A model generated the notes under the pieces. It did not search any database. It was given only the letters and a program-made list of their open reading frames with translations, and had not been told where the DNA came from. The position numbers and the translations under genes are program-made. 64,000 nucleotides of DNA. Source: Branchinecta lynchi (taxonomy: Eukaryota; Arthropoda; Branchiopoda; Anostraca; Branchinectidae). Shown in pieces: positions 1 through 11,500 of this stretch. Location of the stretch: assembly GCA_023053575.1 (NCBI GenBank), contig JAKZAP010000007.1, positions 10,553,008 through 10,617,007 of the forward strand. Reading direction: 5' to 3'. Each line of letters begins with the position of its first letter. The stretch's first letter is position 1.

Positions 1-264
1 TTTTTTCTACCTCATACATTTTTTCTCCAGCGCAAAAGTGTTGTTTTTTATTTATTTATTCATGAATGTTGAAAATAAAAACTTGAACAAGCACGACCTA
101 TCGGTGTGGGATATAGTTAGAGTTTTATTTGCAGTTGATTAGATATTCGATTTAGGGGTCATTGTTCATCAACGTGCTATTCTATCTCGATTACCTGGAT
201 ACTGCGCTCTCTCTTTGGACATTCTTACTGGACTTGATAAGGTTATTCGAATATTTGTTATTGT

Positions 265-1437
265 TTGTTACCGAAAGGTTTCCCAAGTATGACGTCTGAC
301 GACGTAGTAATTGAGAGTGAATTGCTCTGTTTTATGCTGTCTCGAATTGACAGTGGCACTCCAAGGGACATACTGCTACAATTGTGCTTTGACTTTTACG
401 AGCCAAATGAGATCATTACGGCTAAATCCGAATTAATCAGTCATCTCCCCGCAACTGTGATTGAGAAACTTACGAAAGACTTTCACGATTTCATCAAAAC
501 TCGTTCGGGAAAAACTGCTAAAAGTCCGATCTTAAATGAACTTTATGCTATTCTGGTCCAAACTGACCGTGATTGCTTGCCAAAGTTTGTCGCCGTTGAT
601 TTGAAACGCATTCCTGCATTGAACATTACCCACTTCGATCTCGCAGTAATAATTACTTCGTATGATTCTCTGAGATCCGAAATAGATGCGTTGAAATCGC
701 TTGTTCAGAATCTGATGCACCCTGGAGCTACTAATGCAGATCAGTCGTCACCGCAAGGGGAAACTAGTTTGCAAACCGGTGCGCCCGCGACGCTACCTAG
801 CGTTCACAGTAGCCTGAGCAGTGCTCTAACTGCTGAAGCGTCTCGCATGCCAGATGCTGCTGGAAATAGTGTACGTGCAATGCCACCTTGTAATCCCAGT
901 AACGTTGGCGCTGCCCAAACTGCGAGACTTTCTCAAGTACCAGATGCCGCTAATGCAGGAGTGGGCAATCGTCAATCCTATGCTAGTATGGTGAACAGAC
1001 CTCCCAGGTCAAATGGTGCCACCAGTCGTCCTCAACAAGAAGTTCGGAATCCAAGAAATAAGAAAAAGACTCCTAGCCCTAACCAAAATGTTGGGAGCTC
1101 GTTTGATCGCAATGGAAGCCTGAAATCTGTTGCAGCGATTCGGAACTCGAAAATTTTTGTTTCGCGTTTCGCTCCAAATACTAGCGTTGATGAACTCTCG
1201 AAGCATGTGTCACGAAAACTACGTTGTGCAGTTAAATGTGAGGAAATTCCTGCTCGTTTTGACACTTATAAGTCTTTCAAGCTAGAAATGCCTAGTGTTT
1301 ACCTTGACCGCGTTCTCCAGCCTAGCTTCTGGCCTGCTGGAATTTTGTTCCGTAAATTTTATAACCCCCCGTCTTCGTCTGCTCCGCCGCAGCAAGGGAC
1401 AAGTGGCTCTCAAAGAGAGAGCAGTGAGAGCTCATAA
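265..1437 (+). CDS. LINE ORF1 protein, RRM-like nucleic-acid-binding type
   Basis: A 390-codon ORF just upstream of the reverse transcriptase ORF. The N-terminal ~150 residues are mixed. Residues ~150-280 are low-complexity, rich in Ser, Pro, Ala, Asn and Gln, with a basic patch (NPRNKKKTPSP) near 265-275. The C-terminal ~80 residues look like the RRM-like fold of ORF1 proteins in this LINE group: a beta strand KIFVSRFAP, a helix with DELSKHVSRKL, then KSFKLEMP and a closing FWPAGILFRKFY. In known LINEs ORF1p coats the element RNA to make the retrotransposition RNP. No CCHC zinc knuckle is seen. The first in-frame ATG at 265 is used; ATG at 289 is an alternative. The stop TAA at 1435-1437 shares its last A with the ORF2 ATG. 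Confidence 0.8.
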   Translation: MLPKGFPSMTSDDVVIESELLCFMLSRIDSGTPRDILLQLCFDFYEPNEIITAKSELISHLPATVIEKLTKDFHDFIKTRSGKTAKSPILNELYAILVQTDRDCLPKFVAVDLKRIPALNITHFDLAVIITSYDSLRSEIDALKSLVQNLMHPGATNADQSSPQGETSLQTGAPATLPSVHSSLSSALTAEASRMPDAAGNSVRAMPPCNPSNVGAAQTARLSQVPDAANAGVGNRQSYASMVNRPPRSNGATSRPQQEVRNPRNKKKTPSPNQNVGSSFDRNGSLKSVAAIRNSKIFVSRFAPNTSVDELSKHVSRKLRCAVKCEEIPARFDTYKSFKLEMPSVYLDRVLQPSFWPAGILFRKFYNPPSSSAPPQQGTSGSQRESSESS

Positions 1438-4244
1438 TGGGCATTCAAATAGCCTCTTACAACTGTTGCTCTGTTCGCCCGCGTGTTGAGCAAGTCGCGT
1501 CACTGTGCAGAGAGTATGACATAATTTTTCTTCAAGAAATTATGCTCATGCAGAGTGATTTATCTTTTGTGGATAATATCTGTGCAGATTTCCTGGCCAG
1601 TTCAAAATCTCCGGTCAACACTGACAGAAGTCTTGTCCGTGGTAGGCCCTATGGGGGCCTCTCTGTTTTGTGGAAGAAATCCCTTGCAACTGCAGTGAAG
1701 GTTATTGATATCCCAAATGATCGCATTCAAGCCGTGCAGTTAAGTTCTATATCAGGGACATACTTACTGTTTAATGTGTACATGCCAGTATGCCTGCAAG
1801 AAAATCTGACAGTTTTTGTTTCGTGCCTGGCTGAAACTGTTGCTTTGTCTAGACTGTACGCACATGTTGACGGAATTGCTGTTATTGGCGATTTTAATGC
1901 TAATCCACTGAAGGATACTTTATTTTTCCGTGAGCTTAAATCTTTTTGTGACGAAAATCTACTTAAAATTCATGACTTAAGTGTTTTGCCTCTGAATTCG
2001 TTTACTTACCTTAGTAACTCTAGTCATTCTGTTTCTTGGCTTGATCATGTTATAATTTCTGAGTCTCTGTCGCATTTAGTCAGTCAGGTCTCTATAAGAA
2101 ATGATGTTATTGGGTCAGACCACTTTCCTATTACATGCATTCTAGATGTTGGACTGTCATCATCTCGACCTGCATGCTCGTCTAATAACGATCCCTTGCG
2201 CAAAACTCTGTGGGGTGACGCGTCAAAGTCTCACCTGGATGCATATAGGAACGAGGTTAAGGCTGGTTTAGAATGCCTGGATTTTCAGAGTCCAGTCTTT
2301 GATTGTAATGATACTTCATGCCTTAGGCAAAATCATAGAACTAATATTGTACTGTTGTATGAAAGTGTTTGCGGGCTGCTATTGTTGGCATCCAGCCTGC
2401 ACATTCCTGAATCATCCAGCAAGAATAAGCGTAAATTTTACACTGTGCCTGGGTGGAATGACTTTGTGAAGCCAATGTATGATTCTGCCCGTTTTTGGTT
2501 TCTTGCATGGATTAACGAGGGACGTGACATGAATGGGTTTCTTGACCGAACGAGACGTCTGTGGAAAACTCGATTTAAACAAGCTCTCCGGTGGGTTCGC
2601 TTTCAGGAAAAGGAAATTCGAGCTAACCAGATGGCATTGGCTTTTCGTTCCAAAACTCTCACGGCATTTTGGGAGTCTGTATCTTCTTCTACAAAAAGTA
2701 GATCTGCTCCCCCTCTTGTTGTTGAGGGTTTAGATGATGAAACTAAAATTTGTGAGTTTTGGAAGACTAATTTTTCGAAAATTTTTAATTCTGTTCCCCG
2801 TACATCTCACAGTGCGTTTTTTGGTTCAGAGGTGGATATTAAATATGGAGATTTTTCTGCTGAAGAAGTTCGTGTAGCCATACTGGGCTTAAAGAATGAT
2901 TCGGCTGGAGGTAAGGATAAAATTTCATCTAACCATTTAAAAAATTGCACCGATTTAGTTGCTCCTTACCTCGCTATCATTATGTCTTTGATGCTGAGAC
3001 ACGGTTTTCTGCCTGATTCGCTCATGGAAGTGCTCCTGCTGCCCATACCTAAGAATCGTTTGAATGACAAAACAAAGGCTGATAACTACAGACCGATTGC
3101 TCTTGCATCATGTATGTCTAAAATTCTAGAGCGAATCCTACTGGTAAGACTCCAGGGTTATTTTGTTACATCTGATAATCAGTTTGCTTACAAAAAGCGT
3201 TTGTCCGTTGAATTCGCAATTTTTTCCCTTCGTGCTATCATTGAATACTATTGGCTCTTCTCTACATGGGTTTATGTATGTTTTCTCGACGTGAAAAAAG
3301 CTTTTGACCGAGTGAACCAGGAGAAGTTGCTGTCTGTTCTAATTGCAAGAGGGGTCCCGATGGCCTATGTCAGATTGCTGGCTTATTGGTTTGATAATCA
3401 GAAGTTTTATGTTCGATGGGGGTCGACTCTAAGCCCATCCTTCAGTGTAAGGAATGGCGTTCGCCAGGGCGGTGTCCTTTCTGCAATACTTTACATTGTG
3501 TATTGTGATGAGCTTAACCGACGTTTAAGTAAATCAGGGCTGGGTTGCCATATTGGGTCGCAGTGTGCTAATAATTTAAGTTATGCTGACGACCTTGTTT
3601 TGCTTGCTACTAGTGTTGGTAGTCTGAACAAACTGTTAAAAATATGTGAAGGTTTTGCTTCTGAATTTGACATCATTTTCAATACATCCAAAACTGTGTG
3701 CATGTGCTTTCGCCCTAGTAAAGCAAAACCCCCGTTGTTACCACGAGTACTTCTCGCTGGGTCTGAGCTGGTTTTTGTGCAATCTTTTCGGTACCTCGGT
3801 TACATATTTGCTGAAAACCTTCATGATGATGCTCATATACGCCACTCTCTTCGATCATTGTACATACGTGGTAATATGCTAGTTAGGAAGTTTTCTTATT
3901 GCTCTGCTGACGTTAAGACTTTTCTGTTTCAGTCTTACTGTTCGTGCGTTTTTGGGTTGTCAGTTGTCAACAATTGCACCAAACAAAGTCTGAGTGAGAT
4001 ACGCATTGCTTACAATGATAGTTTTCGATTACTTCATCGTCTCCCACGTTTTTGCAGTGCTACAGAGATGTTCGACGATTACCGTGTTCTGAACTTTTCG
4101 CAGTTGGCATACGCGCATCGTACATCTCTAAGAAATCGGTTGTTACTGTCGCAAAATTGCATAGTTGTGGCATTATGCAACCCGTGGCTTCGCCTGTCTT
4201 TGCCCGTTTGGGTTAATATGTATAAAAAAGACGGGTGTGGCTAA
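1437..4244 (+). CDS. LINE ORF2: AP-like endonuclease plus reverse transcriptase
   Basis: A 935-codon ORF without stops or frameshifts. The N-terminal endonuclease/exonuclease/phosphatase domain shows ASYNC (residue ~6), FLQE (~31-34), GDFNANP (~151), a WLDHV block (~200) and SDHFPI (~227), which are its metal-binding and catalytic motifs. The reverse transcriptase follows: YRPIALAS (~551), CFLDVKKAFDRVN (~613), NGVRQGGVLS (~672), the catalytic YADD (~716), then SKTVCMCF and FRYLGYIF. These enzymes nick the target DNA and prime cDNA synthesis there. There is no RNase H domain, as expected for the CR1/L2 group. Because ORF2 starts in the TAATG overlap, it is probably translated by termination-reinitiation. 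All key catalytic residues are present, so the copy is young or under recent selection. Confidence 0.95.
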   Translation: MGIQIASYNCCSVRPRVEQVASLCREYDIIFLQEIMLMQSDLSFVDNICADFLASSKSPVNTDRSLVRGRPYGGLSVLWKKSLATAVKVIDIPNDRIQAVQLSSISGTYLLFNVYMPVCLQENLTVFVSCLAETVALSRLYAHVDGIAVIGDFNANPLKDTLFFRELKSFCDENLLKIHDLSVLPLNSFTYLSNSSHSVSWLDHVIISESLSHLVSQVSIRNDVIGSDHFPITCILDVGLSSSRPACSSNNDPLRKTLWGDASKSHLDAYRNEVKAGLECLDFQSPVFDCNDTSCLRQNHRTNIVLLYESVCGLLLLASSLHIPESSSKNKRKFYTVPGWNDFVKPMYDSARFWFLAWINEGRDMNGFLDRTRRLWKTRFKQALRWVRFQEKEIRANQMALAFRSKTLTAFWESVSSSTKSRSAPPLVVEGLDDETKICEFWKTNFSKIFNSVPRTSHSAFFGSEVDIKYGDFSAEEVRVAILGLKNDSAGGKDKISSNHLKNCTDLVAPYLAIIMSLMLRHGFLPDSLMEVLLLPIPKNRLNDKTKADNYRPIALASCMSKILERILLVRLQGYFVTSDNQFAYKKRLSVEFAIFSLRAIIEYYWLFSTWVYVCFLDVKKAFDRVNQEKLLSVLIARGVPMAYVRLLAYWFDNQKFYVRWGSTLSPSFSVRNGVRQGGVLSAILYIVYCDELNRRLSKSGLGCHIGSQCANNLSYADDLVLLATSVGSLNKLLKICEGFASEFDIIFNTSKTVCMCFRPSKAKPPLLPRVLLAGSELVFVQSFRYLGYIFAENLHDDAHIRHSLRSLYIRGNMLVRKFSYCSADVKTFLFQSYCSCVFGLSVVNNCTKQSLSEIRIAYNDSFRLLHRLPRFCSATEMFDDYRVLNFSQLAYAHRTSLRNRLLLSQNCIVVALCNPWLRLSLPVWVNMYKKDGCG

Positions 4245-4335
4245 TTTACGTGGTGTTGTAGCCTAATAAGTTCTTTATTTTTGTTTGTGTGTTTGTTGTA
4301 GTGTTTGTTTATGGCTTCTGGCCGGAATAAAAGTC

Positions 4336-4360
4336 TTGAATTGAATTGAATTGAATTGAA
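4336..4360 (+). repeat. LINE 3' tail, (TTGAA)5
   Basis: Five perfect TTGAA units directly after the AATAAA-containing 3' UTR. They mark the 3' boundary of the LINE; unrelated sequence starts at 4361. Confidence 0.85.
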
Positions 4361-4470
4361 AGAGATGGTGAATCCGTATATGACGATCATTTTTGACCCG
4401 GACATATCGACGGTCTAAATCTTTAAGGCCAGACGCAGCACGGATTTTTGAAGGCGTAATGCCACCATAC

Positions 4471-4840
4471 AAGCTCGCTGATACAAGCAGACCGCTATCA
4501 ACTGGGCAGTCTAATTTCAGCATCCTTCATGGTTAGAATGACGATGTCCCTACTGAAACGTTGAGCTTCGACTGAAATAGTCTACGTGGACCCGAACTGA
4601 AGCTCTGCGCCTGGCAGTTCTTAAGAGGAATTTGCAGATGGTCTTTATAGAACCAAGCTCGCTGATAAAAGCAGACCGCTATCAACTGGGCAGTCCAATT
4701 TCAGCATCCTTCACGGTTAGAATGACGATGTCCCTACTGAAACGTTGAGTTTCGACTGAAATGGTCTACGTGGACCCGAACTGAAGCTCTGCGCCTGGCA
4801 GTTCTTAAGAGGAATTTGCAGATGGTCTTTATAGAACCAA
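4471..4840. repeat. Two-copy tandem duplication, 184-bp unit
   Basis: AAGCTCGCTGATA at 4471 recurs at 4655, and the following 184 bp (to 4654 and 4838) match with only a few substitutions. There is no coding potential. The stretch 4361-5246 otherwise shows nothing recognisable. Confidence 0.9.
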
Positions 4841-5246
4841 GTGAGGAGCTGCTGGAACGTCCTTCCATCCGAAGTAGCCTATCCCTTGGACAATCACAAC
4901 CCCGAGAAAATGTGTGTTTCTGGCGAACTAGGTAAAGAGTCAGGTTCTACATTTTGCAAAGTAGCCTACTACTATTAATCCAGTTCAATTTACCATAATT
5001 CATTAATTAAAATTGAAAAACAGCATTGCTCTTGCCAGCGTAAAATCCACCAGTCACTAACCGGCCTGTGATTTGTTTACAGAAGAACGTCATCAACGAA
5101 GCACTGAAACTGGAATTCTTAGCAGAAATAAGGAACAAATTAATTCAAATATCTTTCGCTTGAATGAGTAACTGGACATTGGAGTTGGGCTTTCTTTTCT
5201 TTACTTCTACTTAACCGAGTTTCCGTTACCACTTTCTATTACTGAC

Positions 5247-5562
5247 CTGAGATGGTGAGACCGGGACTAATACTCGCACTGGATCCGAAGGAATCGCTTG
5301 GAGGGCTGACAACGAACTTGTTACCAAGCGCTGGACTAGAAGCTGGCCGCCTGAGGGCCGGACTCAGCACTACCGACACCACCGTGTCTGGAGGGGGGCG
5401 CTGGAGCATTGGGGAAGAAGGGATTGTTTTAAGGCCATTTTCGTTCGCAGCTCGGGCGAACATATCCCTCCATCGTTTAATCAGGTCCTTGGCACGTCGG
5501 GCTAGGTTCTCATTCGTCGTCTTCTTCCGCAGCTCGTTGATATGTCTTCCCAGTCTGGTGGC
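5247..5562 (-). CDS. MED26: MED26 coding exon 3: end of TND domain and Ser/Pro-rich linker
   Basis: Acceptor TTTATTAG precedes GCC ACC AGA (5562) and donor GTCAGT follows at 5246-5241. 316 nt, phase 0 in and phase 1 out. It encodes TRLGRHINELRKKT, the helix LARRAKDLIKRWRDMF with the LW-type tryptophan, then about 55 residues rich in Ser, Pro and Leu (SSPMLQRPPP, SPALRRPASSPAL). The next exon is not found between 5246 and the LINE, so it should lie left of the window. Confidence 0.9.
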
Positions 5563-8500
5563 CTAATAAATAGAACAGTGTTTAGTTTCAGATTTTTCTT
5601 TTTATTTCGGAAATCTTTTCTGATAAAACAGATAACTAAGCTGACACTTTTTATTCGGCAATACCTTAAAGGCATCGTCCTGCCTATTAGGCTAATGCAA
5701 CCTAGTTCCGTAATTTGCATTCTTTAATTCTTTAGCTCGGAGACCCAAACTTGACGTTACATTCTAAATCCGCTAACGATCCCTTACTAATGACTGGTCT
5801 TGCCACAATTCACGATTTTACATTCGCATCATGCTCCCACCGAGTCTTCGCGTGTATCATGCTATTGATGCGTAAAAAACTGTTATTTGAATTTTGCCGA
5901 GTTGATGCTGGAAGTCGACGGGCTTGAGAAAAGGCTTAAAACAGCCAAAGCCGTGGACAATTTGTTAAAAGGAGAGCCTAGTTTTACAGTATTCAAACAC
6001 TTACGAATATTGGAACATGAACAGTAAGCAGTGCGAGGTGTGCTTCATAAAAGCTTTTCATAGCAATGTTCACCTACGGCCTGAAGAGGACCCCGAAGGG
6101 CTGCCCACTTTCGATTTTGGTGTGCACCATGTGTCCGGCGCCGGCACCGGTTGCCACGTGTTCAAATATTAAAATCCGTAGATTTAAGAGCGCTGAAAGA
6201 TGTATAGCGCATCATATTTGATGGTACAAAACGGATACGTCAGCTAAATTTTATGGAGCTATATTTCTGCCCTTCTTGGCAAAGCTCAAAACCGCTCAAG
6301 CTGGAAAAAACGAACTTATTTATGGCCGGCACTGGGGAGAGGAGTGGGTAACCCCTCGTAGGACCCTTGCCGAGAAGGAACAAAAATTTCACAAAAAAAA
6401 AAGACTTGTCGGTTCGAAGACCCTATTCTGACAGGAATGATCCTGCCATAGGTTTTGTTTATGCCAAGTAGATCGTTCACTCCCTGACCGGAAGTTGGCC
6501 AAGAACCGGCCGAGAAGAGAAGCAGAATGTCGAAAATGAAGCAAGAACCGAGTATACGTTAGTCAAATGTACATTTAGGTCAAGAGTCCCTAAACAAGTT
6601 AACTAAAAAGTTATTAATTGCTTAATCTAATTAACCCATTGTTGCTTGAGTAGTCAGAAAAAAAAAGACCAAAGGTTTCGATGGGATCCCAAAAATCTAA
6701 CATTTGATTCAAACAACTGTGTCATGTCTTCGCCATTCAATCTTCGTCAGATTCCTTTCGCCATTCAATCTTCGTCAGATTCGTTGATTATTTTTACTGT
6801 TAAAATAAACTTCAAAAATGGATTCAGCATGTCTCCTTGCCTCGACACCGAATTCAGCGGACCTCCTTACCCCCTCAGTGAATATCTTATTGGCTTATAA
6901 AACATAGATGTTTTTACCGTAAGAATAAAGTGGTAGGGGCTGCTATAGCCGAAAATTGGTTGACAAATTTCGTGTCCGGTCGATCCTGGGTGAACTACTT
7001 GTCCGGCAATAAAATAACTTTCATATTCGGATTCAGCATGTCTCCTTACCCCTAAATCAACTATCTCAATAGCTTTTAAAAAATATTTTGATTTGCCCCT
7101 TAGCTTGATACCCCCTCCCCTACCCCTAAATATAGGGCTGCAAAGCCCACCTACGAACGCGACCTTACTCTTGACCCAAAGAATCCTCACACCAAGTTTC
7201 ATCAAAATATCTCAAAGCATCGCGAATGCTCAAATCAGAAGTAAGAACAGTTGAAACCAAATCTCAAAACGTGCAAGAGGCATAAGGAATTAGTTACAGT
7301 ACGTGCAGCTATGGTCACTTACAAAATAATCGCACAGCAGTGTGCCGAACAGCCTGTCACAGCTGCAGGTCCAGCTGTGAATCGGGAATTAACGGATAAT
7401 GACGCGTTTTCTAGGTGTAGAGCACGCGCATTTAGAGCGCTGAAATGCGGGGAAAGTGGGTGTCTGTCGGATTCTTATGTTGCACCAAAATCGAAGGAAA
7501 CCACCAGGAATGTGAGTTGCATTCTTTCTTCAGCACTAGGATTTCGGAAGAAAATCTGCCTAATTTGTGTCTGGCCAAATATCAAACCTCGGTTTGATAC
7601 AAAACTGACCCCAAACCTGGAGAAAAGTCAGGCAGAATTTCCATGCCAGGAAAAGAATCTAACGAACAGTTCTAAAAGTAGGGCACTGAACCTTAAATTG
7701 AAAGCCCGTCCGCATGGAGCCTGTCAAGACGACACAGGCCTATTTGTGCGATCGAAAGAATAAACATGTGGCGGGGGGGGGGGGGGGGGGGGGGGTGGAA
7801 TTGTGAAATTACAGCCGGGTTCGACGTCCAATTCATTTTCCGTACGAGCAGTGATAAGGTGCTGACACCATTCATAGGAAAACACACTATCAGTGAAAAC
7901 AAAAATTTCTAGTAGCGATTCTTTGTGCGCAGATAATCACAAAGAGCGCGGACGTCATTTTTGGGATTCCAAAACGTAAGTGGAGGAATACCTATGACAA
8001 CGCAAAAGTTGTCCATCTGTTAGCACGATAACTTGATGAAACTTGGTGTAAGGATTCTTTGGGTCAAGGTTAAGGTCAAGTTAGTAGATGGGCCCCGTAG
8101 CCCTAGATTTAGGGATGGGGTTTCAAATTAAGGCGCATTTTTGTTTTTTAAAGCTATCAAGTTAGAAGATTTAGGGTGTTGAATCCTTATACGAAAGTTA
8201 TTTTTATTGCGGGACAAGTAGTTCACCCGGAATTCGGCGAAAACCGGACACAAAATTTGTCGACCAATTTCCGGCTATAGCAGTCCCTACCCCTTTATTC
8301 TCAAACCAGTATAGCTCTGAGCGTGGGTTGATGGCAATGACGGCATTCATTTGTTTATTCTATGGACGTCGGAGAGACCTAGTGTAATCGAAGGTCGAAG
8401 GGGTTGATATATAATGTTGAAACGAGGAAATATGTTGTTCAATGAGGATTCACTGGTAAAGTACAGGTCAAGTTCGTAGATGGGTCCTTTAGTCCTATCT

Positions 8501-11500
8501 TTAGAGTAAGAGGAGGGGTTTCGAATTTACGGTAAAAACAGTTAAGTTTTATAAGCTAATAAGATATTCATTGAGGGGGTAAGGAGTCCGCTGAAACCGT
8601 ATCTGAAATTAGTTTTCTTGCTGGACAAATGGTTCATTACGAATTCGGCTAAAAACGGAAATTTGGTTGAGGCTCAAAGTTGTTTCTGAAATCGATTAGA
8701 GATTCGGTATCGGGGCAAGGAGACTTTAGGAGAACTTTATTTTAACAGTAAAAATACTCAAGGAATCTGACAAAGACTGATTGGCGAAGACATGACCAAA
8801 CTGTTTGAATCAAATGTTAGATTTGTGGGATTCCATCGAAACCTTTGGTCGTGTTTACTCATTCAGGCATATCTCAACGCTACCAGAGAACACTCGAATA
8901 TCTTCCTAGACCGGGTGCGCCACTTCCAGACGGAGAGAGGAATTTGCAAGACTAACCGAGAGGACACCAGCTGAAAGACAGGCCTAGGACCCGTATTTTT
9001 GTGTCACCTCCCGCGAATATCAAGGGAGTTCCTACAGCGATGTTTTCTCCCCGATCTCTTCGACTTCGATGGACGACTTCGATCCGTCCCGGAATATTTA
9101 TTACACAGACCGCGTTTCATGTTACGTCTCGATCTTATTACTTTGCCTTGAAAGATTCGTGTTGGGTTTTACGTTGAGAATATCAGGACTGCGGCCCAGC
9201 CATAGGTGGACAGCGTACGAAAATATCAAACCATTGCGATAATAGAAGATTGCAAGACGTAGAATTATTTATGTATTTTTTGCCCCGCTTCGTTCATGGG
9301 CTTTTATGGGAACGAACCCATTCATTCACGGGGGAGAATATGCCCTAGGCAACGACAGTAAAAAAAAAAAAGATCGTGTGCCTTTGAATGAACTAGTACT
9401 TGAACCAGCCTACCACAACCGCCCAAAGTTGAGAATGGAAAAAAGCTGGCTAAGTTATACCAAACCCTGAATAACTGAAAAGGATTGGCAATTTATACAA
9501 ATCCTGATTTTTTTTTTAGGGTCAGAGTGCCCAGTGTTTGGCATAGGCTATACAGAACACTGAGTATGTACGACAAACAACCCGAAAAGCTGTGCACTGT
9601 GGCAGAATCACCAGGACCCGTAGGAACCCACCTCAAGGGCCTCTCTTGTAATGTGAGTCGCCTCGAGGAGTGATATAACCTCCATCGCGAGTTCCATATT
9701 GACAACCTGAAAATAAATTTCATCAGTGACCTAGATAGACTAACTTGAAGACCAGATAGACGCATGTCGCGCCCCATCAAGATATTGAAACAATAGTAAC
9801 GCATAGGCATATAGGCTCATTCACTGTTGGGGGATGCGGGCTTCGTAGACACTGATTCCATTCCAGCAGCGTGCACAATTTTTTACTTTCCCGCCGAAGC
9901 CTGTTGGAAACCTGTGTTTACGGTCAAATAGAAGGAGCAGTCCCTAGGTGGCACATTCTTTGGGCTGGGGAAAACAAGCATAGGCTACCCATGGCCAGCA
10001 GTATTATTACTGTTGGAAATGGCCCACTGTTGTAAATGGTCAAACTGGTCACGGTAAAAATCGGGTATTTTACGTATTTTACCGACATTTTACGTAATTT
10101 ACCGGTATTTGACGTATTTTGCTGGTAGTTGCCACGACAATCCACCCAAAGAGGCATCACAAACCGGCTTGAACTTGATTTCATTTGTTCAGAAATTCAC
10201 ATCAGGTCGAAGCCATTCTCGACTTGAAATGAATATTTCACCCAGATTTAAGTCGTTAGCTAGTCCGACCCGAGCTCCGTATACAACCGTGATCTAGTGG
10301 CGTGATTCAGAAATATATGCCTCGGCACTGACAAAATAGCTCTCATCTGTAAAAAACAACGAAAAGGAAGCTCAGTTTGACTTGTCTGCAGTAAACAAGT
10401 GTTCAACCTTTCTCAGCTTTGTCGGGCAACTCTGAAATATCGATGTTATCTTATATTTCGGGAGGAACCCATTGTCTTACATATTTTGTCTATTTTATAC
10501 TGTTTTATCAACTTTACTTACCGAATTTTATTTTACCGTAATTTTGAAAACATTAGGCAGTAGGCCTACCTGTCCGGTCCCGAACAACAGTGAGACCTGA
10601 TCGAAACTAGTAATGATTCGGACGACCGGGGTATATGGTCGCGGGCAGGAATTCATGCCAGGATTTTCGACAGCATCATCAATTCTGCCAGTACACAGCC
10701 AGGACTTACCCGCCCGAATTTCTGCACTTTCGACAACCGACGATGTTATCGGAAATCACGACAGGAACAGGTACGATTAAGGCTCAAGAAATCCGGTCGG
10801 GATAAACGGACAATCCCACCACAATTATTAGGCCTCTCTTTCGCGCTGGCTCCCTTTCAAATTCGCCTTCTGGGGCTACCGCAAGCGTCGGGGGTAGACA
10901 TCGCTTCCCATTCTTACGGTTTCGGCCACGCTGCCACTGCCCCCTCATACGAAGTGAACTGTGACGTACATCGTCATTCCTTTTCATCAGTATTGGGAAC
11001 TACAAACTACAGGATTATGGCAAGATTTTCTCTAGATTCGCAACTGCCACCTTGACCTAGTCTGTGCAGTTTATCCGTGAAAGAAGAAAAGACTTCTGGT
11101 CTTTCAACGATTCTCCGACAGGGAAAGAGACAAGAACGAAGGTTTCGATATGATCCTAAAGTGGAATATTTATTGGGCTTTTTCATACAGACAATCGGGT
11201 CTTGTAGATTTCCCGTCTTCACCAGATCTCTTATACATGCTATTTATCAGTTCCACCAGATCCATTAGCTTCATTCAGTCTTTAATTTCCGTTGTAGCCA
11301 CGGTTACGAGCGAAAGCGTTCCAACATGGTTTTGACCTATATATACAGCATCTTATAGGTTTTATCGGAAGATTTTGTTCTTTCTGAATTTCCAATTTAG
11401 ACTGATCGTACCATTTACCCGATACCAGGCCCGTATCCAGGAATTTATTTCGTGGGGGGGGGGGGGTGGGTGCCTGTTGGTCCCAAAGATCAGAGGGAAA

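Larger units (their letters stand above)
1..4360 (+). mobile_element. Non-LTR retrotransposon (LINE), CR1/L2/Rex1-type, apparently coding-intact
   Basis: Two long overlapping ORFs (ORF1 265-1437, ORF2 1437-4244) are followed by a short 3' UTR with AATAAA at 4326-4331 and a tail of five TTGAA units at 4336-4360. Short-repeat tails and a stop/start overlap between the ORFs are known from CR1/L2/Rex1-like and related LINEs. The 5' boundary is not visible: bases 1-264 are AT-rich and probably 5' UTR, and the element may begin before the window. I found no target-site duplication because the left flank is missing. The element lies left of MED26 exon 3 and runs opposite to MED26, so it probably sits in a MED26 intron. 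Exact clade assignment would need a phylogeny of the reverse transcriptase. Confidence 0.9.

Noticed and set aside
7251..7763. 170-codon ORF
   Set aside because: No recognisable domain, and an ORF of this size is expected about once or twice by chance in six frames of 64 kb.
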